From DATATV01 sp036268615 (lineage in GTDB: Bacteria > Actinomycetota > Actinomycetes > Mycobacteriales > Pseudonocardiaceae): DNA of 64,000 bases. A program made the position numbers and the translations under genes. Shown piece by piece: positions 26,447 through 34,264 of the stretch. The first letter of the stretch is position 1; the number at the start of each line of letters is the position of its first letter. Under the pieces are notes generated by a model that saw only the letters and a list, made by a program, of their open reading frames with translations, did no database searches and was not told the DNA's origin. The stretch is from contig DATATV010000130.1 of NCBI GenBank assembly GCA_036268615.1, positions 1 through 64,000 on the forward strand, given 5' to 3'.

Positions 26447-27055
26447 ATGCAGCGTTTCGCCCCAGCCATCGCCTCGGTCGTGTTCGGTGCGCTCGCGGTC
26501 GCCGCCCTGTCCGCGTGCGGTGCGGACATCAACGGAGCCGGCGTCGCCACGCCCGTCGGGCAGCACGGCAACAATCAGGTCAGCGGGCCGGTCGGCTCGG
26601 TCACCACCACCACGGACCAGCCCGACAGCCCGACCGGGTCGGCGCCGACCAGCCACGCCCCGCAGGGCAACACCGGCAGTACCAGCGGCACCGGCTCGAC
26701 GGTCACTGCCAGTGCGAAGTGCGTGATCTCCGACTACGAGGACCTGCCCGGGATGCCGCATACCCCCCTCTACCAGCCGAGACTCACCTGGCTGGTGACC
26801 CACGCGACCGGCATGGCGCTGTCCGTGGACAACCCCGGCCTGGTCGGGTCGTACGGCACCTACGGCGCGCAGGGCAGCCTGCTGCTCGGCGGCGGCTGCT
26901 ACCAGGACGAGGGTGGCAGCACCACGATCACCTTCTACAGTGTCGGCACCGCCGGGCCCAGAGTGCACAGGACGATCGTGCTCACGCCGACGATGACCAG
27001 GCCCACCCCGCCGCCGTTCGCGACCGGGACCACCACGACCGCTCCGACGCCGTGA
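26447..27055 (+). CDS. Lipoprotein sharing an extracellular domain with the adjacent sigma factor
   Basis: Secreted lipoprotein of 202 residues. It has a signal peptide with lipobox LSAC (cysteine 24), a Thr/Ser/Gly-rich linker (about 35-88), then a compact domain at about 90-181 (KCVISDYEDL, PRLTWLVTHATGMALSVD, GLVGSYGTYGAQGSL). The same domain is found at the extracellular end of the next gene's product: both have C...RLTW-T...TG..L.VD..G..GSYG..G...L..G.C and end in a TxPLxP-like strand. The ATG at 26447 follows GAGGAGGAG. The gene is 33 bp upstream of the sigma gene and probably co-transcribed. Function unknown; the shared domain suggests both respond to, or bind, the same thing outside the cell. 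Confidence 0.8.
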   Translation: MQRFAPAIASVVFGALAVAALSACGADINGAGVATPVGQHGNNQVSGPVGSVTTTTDQPDSPTGSAPTSHAPQGNTGSTSGTGSTVTASAKCVISDYEDLPGMPHTPLYQPRLTWLVTHATGMALSVDNPGLVGSYGTYGAQGSLLLGGGCYQDEGGSTTITFYSVGTAGPRVHRTIVLTPTMTRPTPPPFATGTTTTAPTP

Positions 27056-27088
27056 CGTGGGCCACCCGCGCTGTCCATACTTGTCGCT

Positions 27089-28549
27089 GTGACCACGCAC
27101 GACCCCGGTTCGAGGCCGGCCGCCGGCCCCGCCGACGCGGTGCTCGCGACGCGCGCGGCCAACGGCGACCAGGCCGCGCTCGCCGCGATCTTCGACCGGT
27201 ACGCGCCGCGGATTCTGGCGCTGGGTCGGAGTTTGCTGCGCCGGCCGGCCGACGCCGAGGACTGCCTGCAGGACGTGTTCGTCGTCGCGGCCACCCGGTT
27301 GTCGGGCCTGCGCGAACCCGACCGGCTGCGCAGCTGGCTGTTCGCGGTCGCCCGGCACGAGTGCCTGGCGCGGCTGGAGAAGGGCGCGCGGGAGGTGCCG
27401 ATGGACGCCGTGCCTGACGCCCCCGGCGTCGACCCCGACCAGCCGGCCACCCGCGCGCTGGACGCCGAACTGGCCGAGCTCGTGCGGTCGGCGGCGGCCT
27501 GGATGTCGCCCCGGGACCAGCTCGCGCTCGAACTGGCCGACCGGCAGGGCCTGCCCACCGACGAACTCGGTGCGGCGCTCGGTATGCCGCCTGCCTCGGC
27601 CTACAAGCTGTTGGTCCGGGCGCGGGCGACGGCCCGTCGGTCGGTGGGCGCGCTGCTGGTTGCCCGCACCGGCCGCGGCCACTGCACCCAGCTGGACCTG
27701 CTGCTGTCCGGTTGGGACGGTCGGCTGACCCAGCTGATGCGCAAGCGGATCGCTCGGCACGTCGAGGAATGCGACACCTGCGCCGAGCGCGAGCGCCGGC
27801 TGGTCACCCCGGCCGCGCTGTTCGGCGGCCTGCCGGCGATCGCCATCCCGGCCGGCCTGCGTTCGCGGGTGCTGACCACCGCCGGTCGCGCGCTGCGTCC
27901 GGCCGGCACCGGGCCGCGGTGGCCCAACGGCTGGCCGCCGGCGTCCGGCCGGGTGCCGGTCAACCGCCGGGTGGTGGGGCTGAGCACGGCCGCCGCGGTG
28001 CTGGTCGTGCTCGCCGTCCTCGGCGGGATCGTTCTGCTCAACCGGCGCACCGACCAGCCCGAGGCCCAACCGGCCGCAGCCGTCGCCATCACCGGCGCCA
28101 TCACCGGCGCGACGCCTGCCGCCACGAATCCCGCCACCTCGGCCGCCACCCGACCACCCCGGGCGACCACCGCCGCCGTGCCGCCGCCGAGCGTCAGTTC
28201 GTTCACCGCGATGTGCGTGCTCATCGCCGGCCGGCGGACGCGGGTGCCGCGGCTGACCTGGACCACCGGCCACGACACCGGCGTCACCCTGTTCGTCGAC
28301 GGCCCGACCGGCCGCACCCGCTACGGCAGCTACGGCCCGACCGGCACCGTCGACCTGCCGCCGGGCGCGTGCACGCCGACCGCGGCGGCGCCGTCATACA
28401 CGATCACCACCGTCGGCGGCACCGGCCCGGCGGCGACCCGCACGGTTCCGCTCAACCCCGGCACGACCAGCACAACGACCACCACGACGACAACAACCAC
28501 CACCGCCCCGCCGACCACCACGACCACCACCGCGATCACGATCCCCTGA
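27089..28549 (+). CDS. ECF-like sigma factor fused to zinc-finger, membrane and extracellular domains
   Basis: Protein of 486 residues. Sigma region 2 is at about 30-71 (AAIFDRYAPRILALGRSLL, DAEDCLQDVFV) and region 4 helix-turn-helix at about 140-185 (LPTDELGAALGMPPASAYKL). Next is a zinc-binding anti-sigma-like motif HVEECDTC (H224, C228, C231; C199 upstream). One membrane segment follows at 295-317, then an Ala/Pro/Thr linker, an extracellular domain at 372-456 like that of the neighbouring lipoprotein, and a tail of more than 20 threonines. Sigma and anti-sigma parts are thus on one chain, as in some actinobacterial ECF groups with C-terminal extensions. Release by proteolysis would be needed for activity (inference). 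The GTG at 27089 gives the start. Confidence 0.82.
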   Translation: MTTHDPGSRPAAGPADAVLATRAANGDQAALAAIFDRYAPRILALGRSLLRRPADAEDCLQDVFVVAATRLSGLREPDRLRSWLFAVARHECLARLEKGAREVPMDAVPDAPGVDPDQPATRALDAELAELVRSAAAWMSPRDQLALELADRQGLPTDELGAALGMPPASAYKLLVRARATARRSVGALLVARTGRGHCTQLDLLLSGWDGRLTQLMRKRIARHVEECDTCAERERRLVTPAALFGGLPAIAIPAGLRSRVLTTAGRALRPAGTGPRWPNGWPPASGRVPVNRRVVGLSTAAAVLVVLAVLGGIVLLNRRTDQPEAQPAAAVAITGAITGATPAATNPATSAATRPPRATTAAVPPPSVSSFTAMCVLIAGRRTRVPRLTWTTGHDTGVTLFVDGPTGRTRYGSYGPTGTVDLPPGACTPTAAAPSYTITTVGGTGPAATRTVPLNPGTTSTTTTTTTTTTTAPPTTTTTTAITIP

Positions 28550-28561
28550 GGCCCGGACCGG

Positions 28562-29434
28562 TCAGTCGCCCAGGAAGGTCACGTCGAGCCGGCCGACCCG
28601 GTCGGGAGCGGCCACGATGGTGATCTCGGCAATCCGGCCGTCCCGAACGGTGAAGCTCATGGCCGCGGCCGGTACCCCGTTCGGGGTGCTGACCGCGCCG
28701 ACCAAACCGTCCACCAGCGCCAGTCGACCGGCATGGCCGAGCCGGGCGAAGGTGAGGGCCCGCCCCGCCACCACCGCCGCGCCCCGGACCACCGTCGTCC
28801 CGGTCGGGCCGCTGTCGGCCCGCAGCACCACCTCCGGGTCGAGCACGGCCAACAGCGCGTCGAAGTCGCCGTCCCGCGCGGCGGCGAGGAACGCGTCGAC
28901 CAACTCGCGCTGGCGGGCACGGTCGGCGTCCGGCGTCGGGGTGCCCTGGACCCGGCGGCGGGCGCGGCTGGCGAGTTGGCGCGTGGCGGCGGGGGAGCGG
29001 CCCACGATCGGGGCGATGTCGTCGAACGGGACGGCGAACATGTCGTGCAGTACGAAGGCGATTCGCTCGGCCGGCGTGAGGGCGTCCAGTACGACGAGCA
29101 GGGCCAGCCCGACCGAGTCGGCGAGCACCGCCTCGTGCTCGGGATGACCGCCGTCGGCCTGGTCGACGATCGGGTCGGGCTGCCCCGGTCCGAGTGGCTC
29201 CTCGCGGCGGGACTTGCGCGCCTGCAACATGTTCAGGCACACCCGGCCGACCACCGTGGTCAGCCAGCCGCCAAGGTTGACCACCTCGCTGGTGTCCGAA
29301 CGGCTCAGCCGCAGCCACGCCTCCTGGACGGCGTCCTCGGCCTCGGCCACCGAGCCGAGCATCCGGTAGGCCACCGCCCGCAGTCGGCCCCGGTTCTCCT
29401 CGAACCGTGCGGCCAGCCAGTCGTGTTCGTCCAT
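28562..29434 (-). CDS. ECF41-group sigma factor with SnoaL-like domain (SigJ type)
   Basis: Extracytoplasmic-function sigma factor of 290 residues. Region 2 (RAVAYRMLGSVAEAEDAVQE, then AWLRLSR) and region 4 (LTPAERIAFVLHDMFAVPF) are clear, and from about residue 175 a SnoaL_2-like domain follows (RELVDAFLAAARDGDFDALL). In ECF41 factors this C-terminal domain replaces an anti-sigma factor. ECF41 genes usually lie beside a carboxymuconolactone decarboxylase, oxidoreductase or epimerase gene, and here the decarboxylase is divergent at 29534. A matching promoter is found at 29471-29497. Confidence 0.93.
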   Translation of the reverse strand: MDEHDWLAARFEENRGRLRAVAYRMLGSVAEAEDAVQEAWLRLSRSDTSEVVNLGGWLTTVVGRVCLNMLQARKSRREEPLGPGQPDPIVDQADGGHPEHEAVLADSVGLALLVVLDALTPAERIAFVLHDMFAVPFDDIAPIVGRSPAATRQLASRARRRVQGTPTPDADRARQRELVDAFLAAARDGDFDALLAVLDPEVVLRADSGPTGTTVVRGAAVVAGRALTFARLGHAGRLALVDGLVGAVSTPNGVPAAAMSFTVRDGRIAEITIVAAPDRVGRLDVTFLGD

Positions 29435-29470
29435 CGGTCACCTTCCTCCGTCGCGCTCGGTCATCGCTCT

Positions 29471-29497
29471 GACCGCGAAAACCGAGCCGATGTGACA
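29471..29497 (-). promoter_or_regulatory. ECF41-type promoter of the sigma gene
   Basis: On the minus strand, TGTCACA (29491-29497) is followed by 16 bp and then GGTC (29471-29474). The described ECF41 promoter is TGTCACA-N16-CGTC, so the -35 box is exact, the spacing is exact and the -10 box differs in one base. It lies about 37 bp upstream of the sigma ATG, consistent with self-activation. Confidence 0.65.
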
Positions 29498-29533
29498 CCG
29501 ACGCGCTCGGCGGACAAGTTGGAGGACAGCAGT

Positions 29534-30001
29534 ATGCGAGCTCGGATGAATCACCCCGCGATGGTCGTCCCCCAGGTCATGCCGACCCTGCTCGCGCTGA
29601 GCGCGGCGGTGACCGACACCGGCCTGTCCAGGACCACGATCGAACTGGTCAACCTGCGGGTGAGCCAGCTCAACGGCTGCGCGGTGTGTCTGCGGATGCA
29701 CGCCCGCGACCTGCGCAAGGCCGGCGAGGCCGACGAGCGGCTGGACACCGTGGCCGGCTGGCGGGACGCGCCTTACTTCACCGACGCCGAGCGCGCCGCG
29801 CTCGACCTGGCCGAGGCGACCACCCGGCTCGGCGGCTCGTCGGACCCGGTGTCCGACGAGGTCTGGGCCGAGGCAGCCCGGCACTACGACGAGGTCGCGC
29901 TCGGCGCGCTGGTGGTGGCGATCGCGCAGATCAACCTGTGGAACCGGCTCAACATCGCCACCCGGCAGGTCGCCGGCACCGACGGCACCGACGGCACCTG
30001 A
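29534..30001 (+). CDS. Carboxymuconolactone decarboxylase/AhpD-family protein
   Basis: Protein of 155 residues in the AhpD/CMD family. The redox centre is NGCAVCLRMHARDL (C-x2-C with the following histidine), as in alkylhydroperoxidase D. The ATG at 29534 follows TTGGAGGAC. It is the usual target gene of an ECF41 sigma factor and is divergent from one here. Likely a peroxide-reducing or thiol-dependent enzyme; the substrate is unknown for this group. The last residues are a Gly-Thr-Asp repeat (AGTDGTDGT), encoded by a short tandem repeat at about 29975-30000. Confidence 0.92.
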   Translation: MRARMNHPAMVVPQVMPTLLALSAAVTDTGLSRTTIELVNLRVSQLNGCAVCLRMHARDLRKAGEADERLDTVAGWRDAPYFTDAERAALDLAEATTRLGGSSDPVSDEVWAEAARHYDEVALGALVVAIAQINLWNRLNIATRQVAGTDGTDGT

Positions 30002-30002
30002 T

Positions 30003-30422
30003 CGTTTTCGGCCGGCCGACGACGGGGATGCTTCCGGCAAACCGTATGCCCCACCCCAGAACGACTACCTCGACAACACGACCTCCGACGAGCTCGCCCA
30101 GGAGGTGGACGTGTACCGAGGCGCCACCGCCCAGACCGTGCTCGGCGCGGTGGGCCGGATCGCCACCCGGTGTCCGTCCTGCTCGGACGCCCAGACGAGC
30201 AGCACGGTGAAGGTGACCGAGCAGCCGACGACCGGTCTCGGCGACGGCGCGTGCACCATCTCGCTGGCGGATTCGGCCTGGCAGAACGGAAGCACGCTCA
30301 TCGCGGCGCGCACCGGCACCGCGATCGTCACCGTGCTGGCCAGCGGTGGCGCCCACGACGGCGACACCGCCGCACTGGCGTTGACCAAGCAGATCCTCGG
30401 TTCGCTCACCGGCAAGGCGTGA
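30003..30422 (+). pseudogene. C-terminal fragment of a secreted sensor-like/lipoprotein domain
   Basis: A plus-strand frame open from before 30000 encodes a protein-like sequence: PPQNDYLDNTTSDELAQEV, RIATRCPSCSDA, ISLADSAWQNGSTLIAARTG and TAALALTKQILGSLTGKA. It resembles the C-terminal half of actinobacterial extracellular domains with two cysteine pairs (PknH-like or sensor-domain lipoproteins). No signal peptide or ATG is present, and the coding-like sequence begins right behind the AhpD stop, so the 5' part seems lost. An AGGAGG at 30100-30105 with GTG at 30111 could still start a 103-residue cytosolic protein. I judge remnant more likely than gene. Confidence 0.45.
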
Positions 30423-30438
30423 CCATCGGCTGGCCGGA

Positions 30439-30471
30439 GTGGGTGGCGGGAGCACCGATCACGCCACCCAC
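30439..30471. terminator. Two-way terminator hairpin
   Basis: GTGGGTGGCG at 30439-30448 and CGCCACCCAC at 30462-30471 form a perfect 10-bp stem with a 13-nt loop between the convergent 30422 and 30477 gene ends. Confidence 0.7.
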
Positions 30472-30476
30472 CCGGG

Positions 30477-31082
30477 TCACATTCGTTCGCCAGCCCGGAC
30501 TTCGGCGGCGATCGTGTTGCCGGCCGGGGCCAGCGGGCACTGCCACGCGCTGTCGTAGCGGCAGGACGGGTGGTAGAGGAAGTTCAGATCGATCACCAGA
30601 CCGTCGGCGGTGCCGCCCAGGTCGGCGCTCTTCGCGGTGTCCAGCAGGTAGCGGCCGCCGCCGTAGCTGGTCCGGCCGGCCGAGCCGTCGCGCAGCGGGA
30701 CGAACAGCCCGCCCGAGTACTGCTCCAGCGACCAGATGTCCACCGCGGCCGACAGCGGCGCGGGCAGTTCGACCTGCCCGACGAGCGTCATCGCGGTGGT
30801 GTTGCCGTTGTCGGTGGGTAGCGCCAGCCGCGCCGGTTCCGCCGGAGGTCGCAGCGCGAGCGTGAACCGCAGCTCGGGGTCGTAGGGCCAGTAGGGCAGG
30901 CCGGTCTCGCGGAGCGGATCGCCGGCGGGCAGTGGGCTCTGCGGGTGGTTGCGGAACAACTCGTCCCGACCGGCTCGCCACCCCGCGTGGCCGGCCTCCG
31001 GGTCGTGCTCCGCGCGGACGGCCGCGTACAGCGCGCTCACCCGCCGCCGCCAGTCGAGCAACTCCAGTTCGACGACGCTCAT
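30477..31082 (-). CDS. DUF1684-family protein
   Basis: Protein of 201 residues of the DUF1684 family, widespread in actinobacteria and of unknown function. Landmarks are LELLDWRRRVSALYAAVR at the N-terminus, LFRNHPQSPLP, GLPYWPYDPELRF, and the C-terminal signature GRTSYGGGRYLLDTAKSA followed by DLNFLYHPSCRYD and a final WQCPLAP. The ATG at 31082 is chosen at the family start; 37 upstream in-frame residues look non-coding. No signal peptide. Confidence 0.88.
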   Translation of the reverse strand: MSVVELELLDWRRRVSALYAAVRAEHDPEAGHAGWRAGRDELFRNHPQSPLPAGDPLRETGLPYWPYDPELRFTLALRPPAEPARLALPTDNGNTTAMTLVGQVELPAPLSAAVDIWSLEQYSGGLFVPLRDGSAGRTSYGGGRYLLDTAKSADLGGTADGLVIDLNFLYHPSCRYDSAWQCPLAPAGNTIAAEVRAGERM

Positions 31083-31149
31083 CGACGGCCCGATCCGCTG
31101 CGTTGCATGGGTGCTCCCCGATCCGGTCCGGCTGCTGTTCGGTCGGTTG

Positions 31150-31602
31150 TCAGTGTGCTGGCCCGGCGCCGGTCTTACTGTTGGCGTGGTCACTCCGCCG
31201 GTCGGTCCGGTGGGCGCTCACCCGCAGGATGTTGCCGTCCGGATCACGCGACCGCGGCTCGTACATCCCTCAGACACGCAGGACCGGCGGCTCGGCGATC
31301 CGGGCACCGCGCGCGGTCTGCTCGGCGAACAGGTCGTCGACCTGACCCTGGGTGTGCACGTCGAAGTGCGGCCAGGCGGCGTGGCCTCCGGCGAACTGGG
31401 TGAGCAGCACCTGTGCCTGACCGCGCCCGACCAGCGCGGTGTCCGGCCGGCCGTCCTCGGCGAGAAATCGGCCCGGCCGGCCCGACCAGCGCCAGCCGAC
31501 CCGGAAGCCGAGCAGTTCACGGTAGAACCGCAGGCTCGTGGCGAGATCGGACACGAGCAGGTTGGGCCGACAGGCGAAGATCGCCTCGGCGGGAGTGGCC
31601 AT
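31150..31602 (-). pseudogene. VOC/glyoxalase-family protein interrupted by one TGA
   Basis: A glyoxalase/bleomycin-resistance (VOC) protein is encoded from the ATG at 31602 (MATPAEAIFACRPNLLVSDL, then RFYRELLGFRVGWRW) to a TGA at 31270-31272 after PPVLRV. In the same frame the fold resumes at once: GMYEPRSRDPDGNILRVSA, the conserved last strand with the metal-ligand region, reaching a stop at 31150. In relatives a tryptophan commonly precedes GM.E...RDPDGN, so the TGA most simply comes from a TGG codon by one base change. The truncated protein would lack the last strand. A sequencing error is the other explanation. Confidence 0.75.
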
Positions 31603-31642
31603 GACCAACAGCTCCGCACCCTTCGGCGTGCCTGCGGGAGGC

Positions 31643-32065
31643 TCAGTCGTTCGAGATTTCGTCGAGATAGACCCAGTTTCCGTTGTCCCGGACGAACCGA
31701 CTGTGCTCGTGCAGGCTGTCGGCCCGCCCGCGCACGCGGTAGTCGGCGCGGAATTCGACGGTGCCCTCGGTGTGCAGCAGGCTGCCGCCGGTGGTGCCCA
31801 GGATGTGCAGCCCGGTCCAGTGCTGAGCCGGGTCGAACCCGACCCGCGCCGGCCGGGTGCTCGGGTGCCAGGTCCGCACCAGGTACGCCTCGTCCCGCGC
31901 GGCGAACGCGCTGTACCGGGAGCGCATCAACGCCTCGGCGGTCGGCGCGGTCGCCGTGCCGTTGTGAAAACGGCCGCAACAGTCCTGGTAGACCCGGTCG
32001 AGCCCGCACGGGCACGGATCGGCCGGGTCGATCGTCGGGAGCGGGCGCGCGCTGCGTCTGGCCAC
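31643..32065 (-). CDS. YchJ-family SEC-C motif protein (UPF0225)
   Basis: Protein of about 140 residues with the zinc-binding SEC-C motif DPCPCG...YQDCCGRFH near the N-terminus, followed by the YchJ domain (APTAEALMRSRYSAFAARD, then YLVRTWHPSTRP, and VEFRADYRVRG with HEHSRFVRDNGNWVYLD). Function is unknown for the family. The GTG at 32065 gives the usual length; the ribosome site is poor and an ATG at 32164 would add 33 basic residues, so the start is uncertain. It is followed by the broken VOC gene on the same strand. Confidence 0.83.
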   Translation of the reverse strand: MARRSARPLPTIDPADPCPCGLDRVYQDCCGRFHNGTATAPTAEALMRSRYSAFAARDEAYLVRTWHPSTRPARVGFDPAQHWTGLHILGTTGGSLLHTEGTVEFRADYRVRGRADSLHEHSRFVRDNGNWVYLDEISND

Positions 32066-32538
32066 CCGCCGATTGTGCTGCGAGCCGAACCGACCCCCGC
32101 CGGCAGGGGCGTGTCGGGTTGGCGTAAGCTTCGTCTGTTTGGCTCGCTTGAGTTGGGCGATCACGTCTCACCTTCAGTCACCACGATCGGGTGTTTCCAC
32201 CCGACATGCGATGGTCACCTGAATGACAGTGCGGCGGCGGTCGACCGTCATCGGGTCCGAATACTTTCCTTCATGATTAGTCATTTCTCTGGTGAGGACT
32301 GGGCAGCGGCGACATGGACGTGTTGAATCTCGACTGGTCGGACGAGACGGAAACCAAGGGCTACGAGGTCCGGACCGCACTGGTCAGCTCGGCCCGGGTG
32401 GGCCAGGCGATGACCTCCGTACTGAGCGTGGCCAACCACCGCAGCGGGGTTCGCCCGATCCGGTCCCGTGGCACCCGCCAGCGCGTGGCCCGGTCCACGG
32501 CCCAGTAGTTCACGGCACCGATCTCCGGTACTCGACCT
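32066..32538. other. Intergenic stretch without a convincing gene
   Basis: About 470 bp between the YchJ gene start and the membrane-protein stop. The part near 32200-32290 is the least GC-rich and probably holds promoters. An ORF at 32314-32508 (64 residues, starting MDVLNLDWSDETETKGYEV) has an ATG but no clear ribosome site and an Arg-rich end, so it is not called. Nothing else was recognised. Confidence 0.4.
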
Positions 32539-33150
32539 TCAGTCCCGCACGGAAACCCGACTCGTCGTCCGGCCGACAACAGCGGCCTGCCGACGGAGGA
32601 GTCGGGCCGTGAGGGGCGTGAGAGCGGCGAGCAGACCCATCGCGCTGATCGGCAGCAGGTCCAGCGAGACGAGCGGCAGCAGCACGCTGACCAGCACGAC
32701 CGCGGGGCTCCACCACGGCAGCGCGTGCACTCGCGCCAGCATGATCGACAGCACCAGCAGGCCGACGTACATCAGTTGCGGGCCGACCTGGTAGAAAACC
32801 AGCTCCGCACCGGGAAAAGAACTGAAGTGCCCGGTGAACGTGGACATCTCGGCCTTGTTCGCCGACACCAGCCCGGACACGATGTCAACGCCGATCTGCA
32901 CGATCGAGGCGCCCACCCCCACCAGGGTGATCGAGCCGACCAGGTCGGCGCCTCTGCTGTCCCGGAGTTCCTGGCGTAAGCACAACACGAGCGGCACGAA
33001 CAGAACGAGCCCGATCAGGTCCGCCGCGTGCGCCAGTTCCCAGGACGGTCCGGGGCCGTAGTGACCACCGGCGCGGCCGATCAGTCGAATGACGCCGTAG
33101 GCGAGGAAACCGGTCGGTGCGGCGACGAGTGCGAAGGTTTTGCTTGTCAT
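32539..33150 (-). CDS. Integral membrane protein
   Basis: Membrane protein of 203 residues with about six hydrophobic segments (for example FALVAAPTGFLAYGVIRLI, LIGLVLFVPLVLCL, LMYVGLLVLSIMLARV and VVLVSVLLPLVSLDLL). Not assigned to a family with a known role. The start at 33150 gives a short polar N-terminus. It lies 75 bp downstream of the XRE regulator on the same strand, so the two are probably linked, and the regulator may control it. Confidence 0.78.
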   Translation of the reverse strand: MTSKTFALVAAPTGFLAYGVIRLIGRAGGHYGPGPSWELAHAADLIGLVLFVPLVLCLRQELRDSRGADLVGSITLVGVGASIVQIGVDIVSGLVSANKAEMSTFTGHFSSFPGAELVFYQVGPQLMYVGLLVLSIMLARVHALPWWSPAVVLVSVLLPLVSLDLLPISAMGLLAALTPLTARLLRRQAAVVGRTTSRVSVRD

Positions 33151-33225
33151 GAGCTGAACCTGGCACGGGCCGGAAAGGCCGGCCTCCGGTAATTCCCTGA
33201 CCGAACCCCGATCTTCCCCCGAGAC

Positions 33226-34041
33226 TCAGAGCGCCGGCAGTTTCCCCGCCGAACTCGGGCCGGCCGGGAGGAACACGACGAGGTGCTGCTGGTCGTTGTC
33301 GGCGCTGGCGAGTTTGACGTAGTCGAACTCAAGTCGGCCCACCTCCGGGTGCCGGAATCGTTTGCGCGCACCCTGGAACCGTCGAACCGTGTGTTCCGAC
33401 CACAGCTCGGTGAAGCGGGGACTCGCCGCACCCAGCGCGTCGACGAGCTCCGGGCCGCGCGGATCGTGCGGATACCGGGCGAGGTGCACGCGCAGCTGGC
33501 CGAGCAGTTGCCGGGCCTCCGTGATCCAGCTGGGAAAGCGGTCATGCAGGCGGTCGTCGGTGAACAGCAGCCAGATGGTGTTGCGCTCGGCCGGCGGCAG
33601 GTCGTCCAGGCCGCCGAGCAGCGAGGCATAGGCGTCGTTGTGGACGAGCAGGTCCCACCAGGGATTGATCACGTAGGCCGGGTTGGGGTGCAGCGTGTGC
33701 ACCAGCCGCCGTAGCGTGTCGTCGACCTGCGGGCGCGCCGCGCGTTCGACCGGCAGGGCGAGCCCCGCCAGAGTGAACAGGTGCTCCCGTTCGGGTGGGT
33801 CCATCCGCAGCACCCGCGACAGGCTGTTGATGACCTGCCGGCTGACGCTGATGTCGCGAGCCTGCTCCAGCCAGGTGTACCAGGTGACGCTGACCCCGGA
33901 CAGCTGCGCCAGCTCCTCCCGCCGCAGCCCCGGCGTCCGGCGTCGCGGCCCCGGTTCCACGCCGACCGTGACCGGGTCGGTGGCCTCCCGGCGCGACCGC
34001 AGGAAGGCCGCGAGCTCCGCGCGCTGCACCATGTCCGCCAT
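33226..34041 (-). CDS. XRE-family regulator with MmyB-like ligand domain
   Basis: Transcription factor of 271 residues. The N-terminal helix-turn-helix is RTPGLRREELAQLSGVSVTW, then YTWLEQARDISVS, and the C-terminal part (about 100-265) is the MmyB-like ligand-binding domain, with NPAYVINPWWDLLVHNDAYA and the final DYVKLASADNDQQHLVVF. This architecture is common in actinomycetes, usually next to an oxidoreductase or membrane-protein gene that it controls. The ATG at 34041 is the family start. Divergent from the cyclase gene at 34265. Confidence 0.92.
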   Translation of the reverse strand: MADMVQRAELAAFLRSRREATDPVTVGVEPGPRRRTPGLRREELAQLSGVSVTWYTWLEQARDISVSRQVINSLSRVLRMDPPEREHLFTLAGLALPVERAARPQVDDTLRRLVHTLHPNPAYVINPWWDLLVHNDAYASLLGGLDDLPPAERNTIWLLFTDDRLHDRFPSWITEARQLLGQLRVHLARYPHDPRGPELVDALGAASPRFTELWSEHTVRRFQGARKRFRHPEVGRLEFDYVKLASADNDQQHLVVFLPAGPSSAGKLPAL

Positions 34042-34264
34042 TCAACCGACCTTCCCGCCGCTGTGCCTGGTGGCGATTACACCAGTATGCGCATCTGTTG
34101 GTACCAGTCTGCGGGACGGCCGGATTGTGCTGAGCGGGCCGCGGTCGTGTTGCCGGGCGGACCGGAAATTGGTTGTCCTGGTACGAACCGTCGATCGGTT
34201 ATGGTGGCTGCGCCCAGCTGATCGTCGGCGGGTCGGCGGGACACCAACTCACAGGAGGCCGACA

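Noticed and set aside
28460..28549. Polythreonine stretch as a DNA repeat element or mobile insertion
   Set aside because: It is in frame within the sigma gene and codes for a Thr/Pro tail of a kind common in secreted actinobacterial proteins.
31270..31272. TGA in the VOC gene as selenocysteine codon
   Set aside because: Position matches a tryptophan in relatives, no SECIS-like hairpin was seen after it, and selenocysteine has no role there.
32314..32508. 64-residue ORF as a small gene
   Set aside because: No ribosome site, Arg-rich end, no homology recalled; listed only in the gap note.
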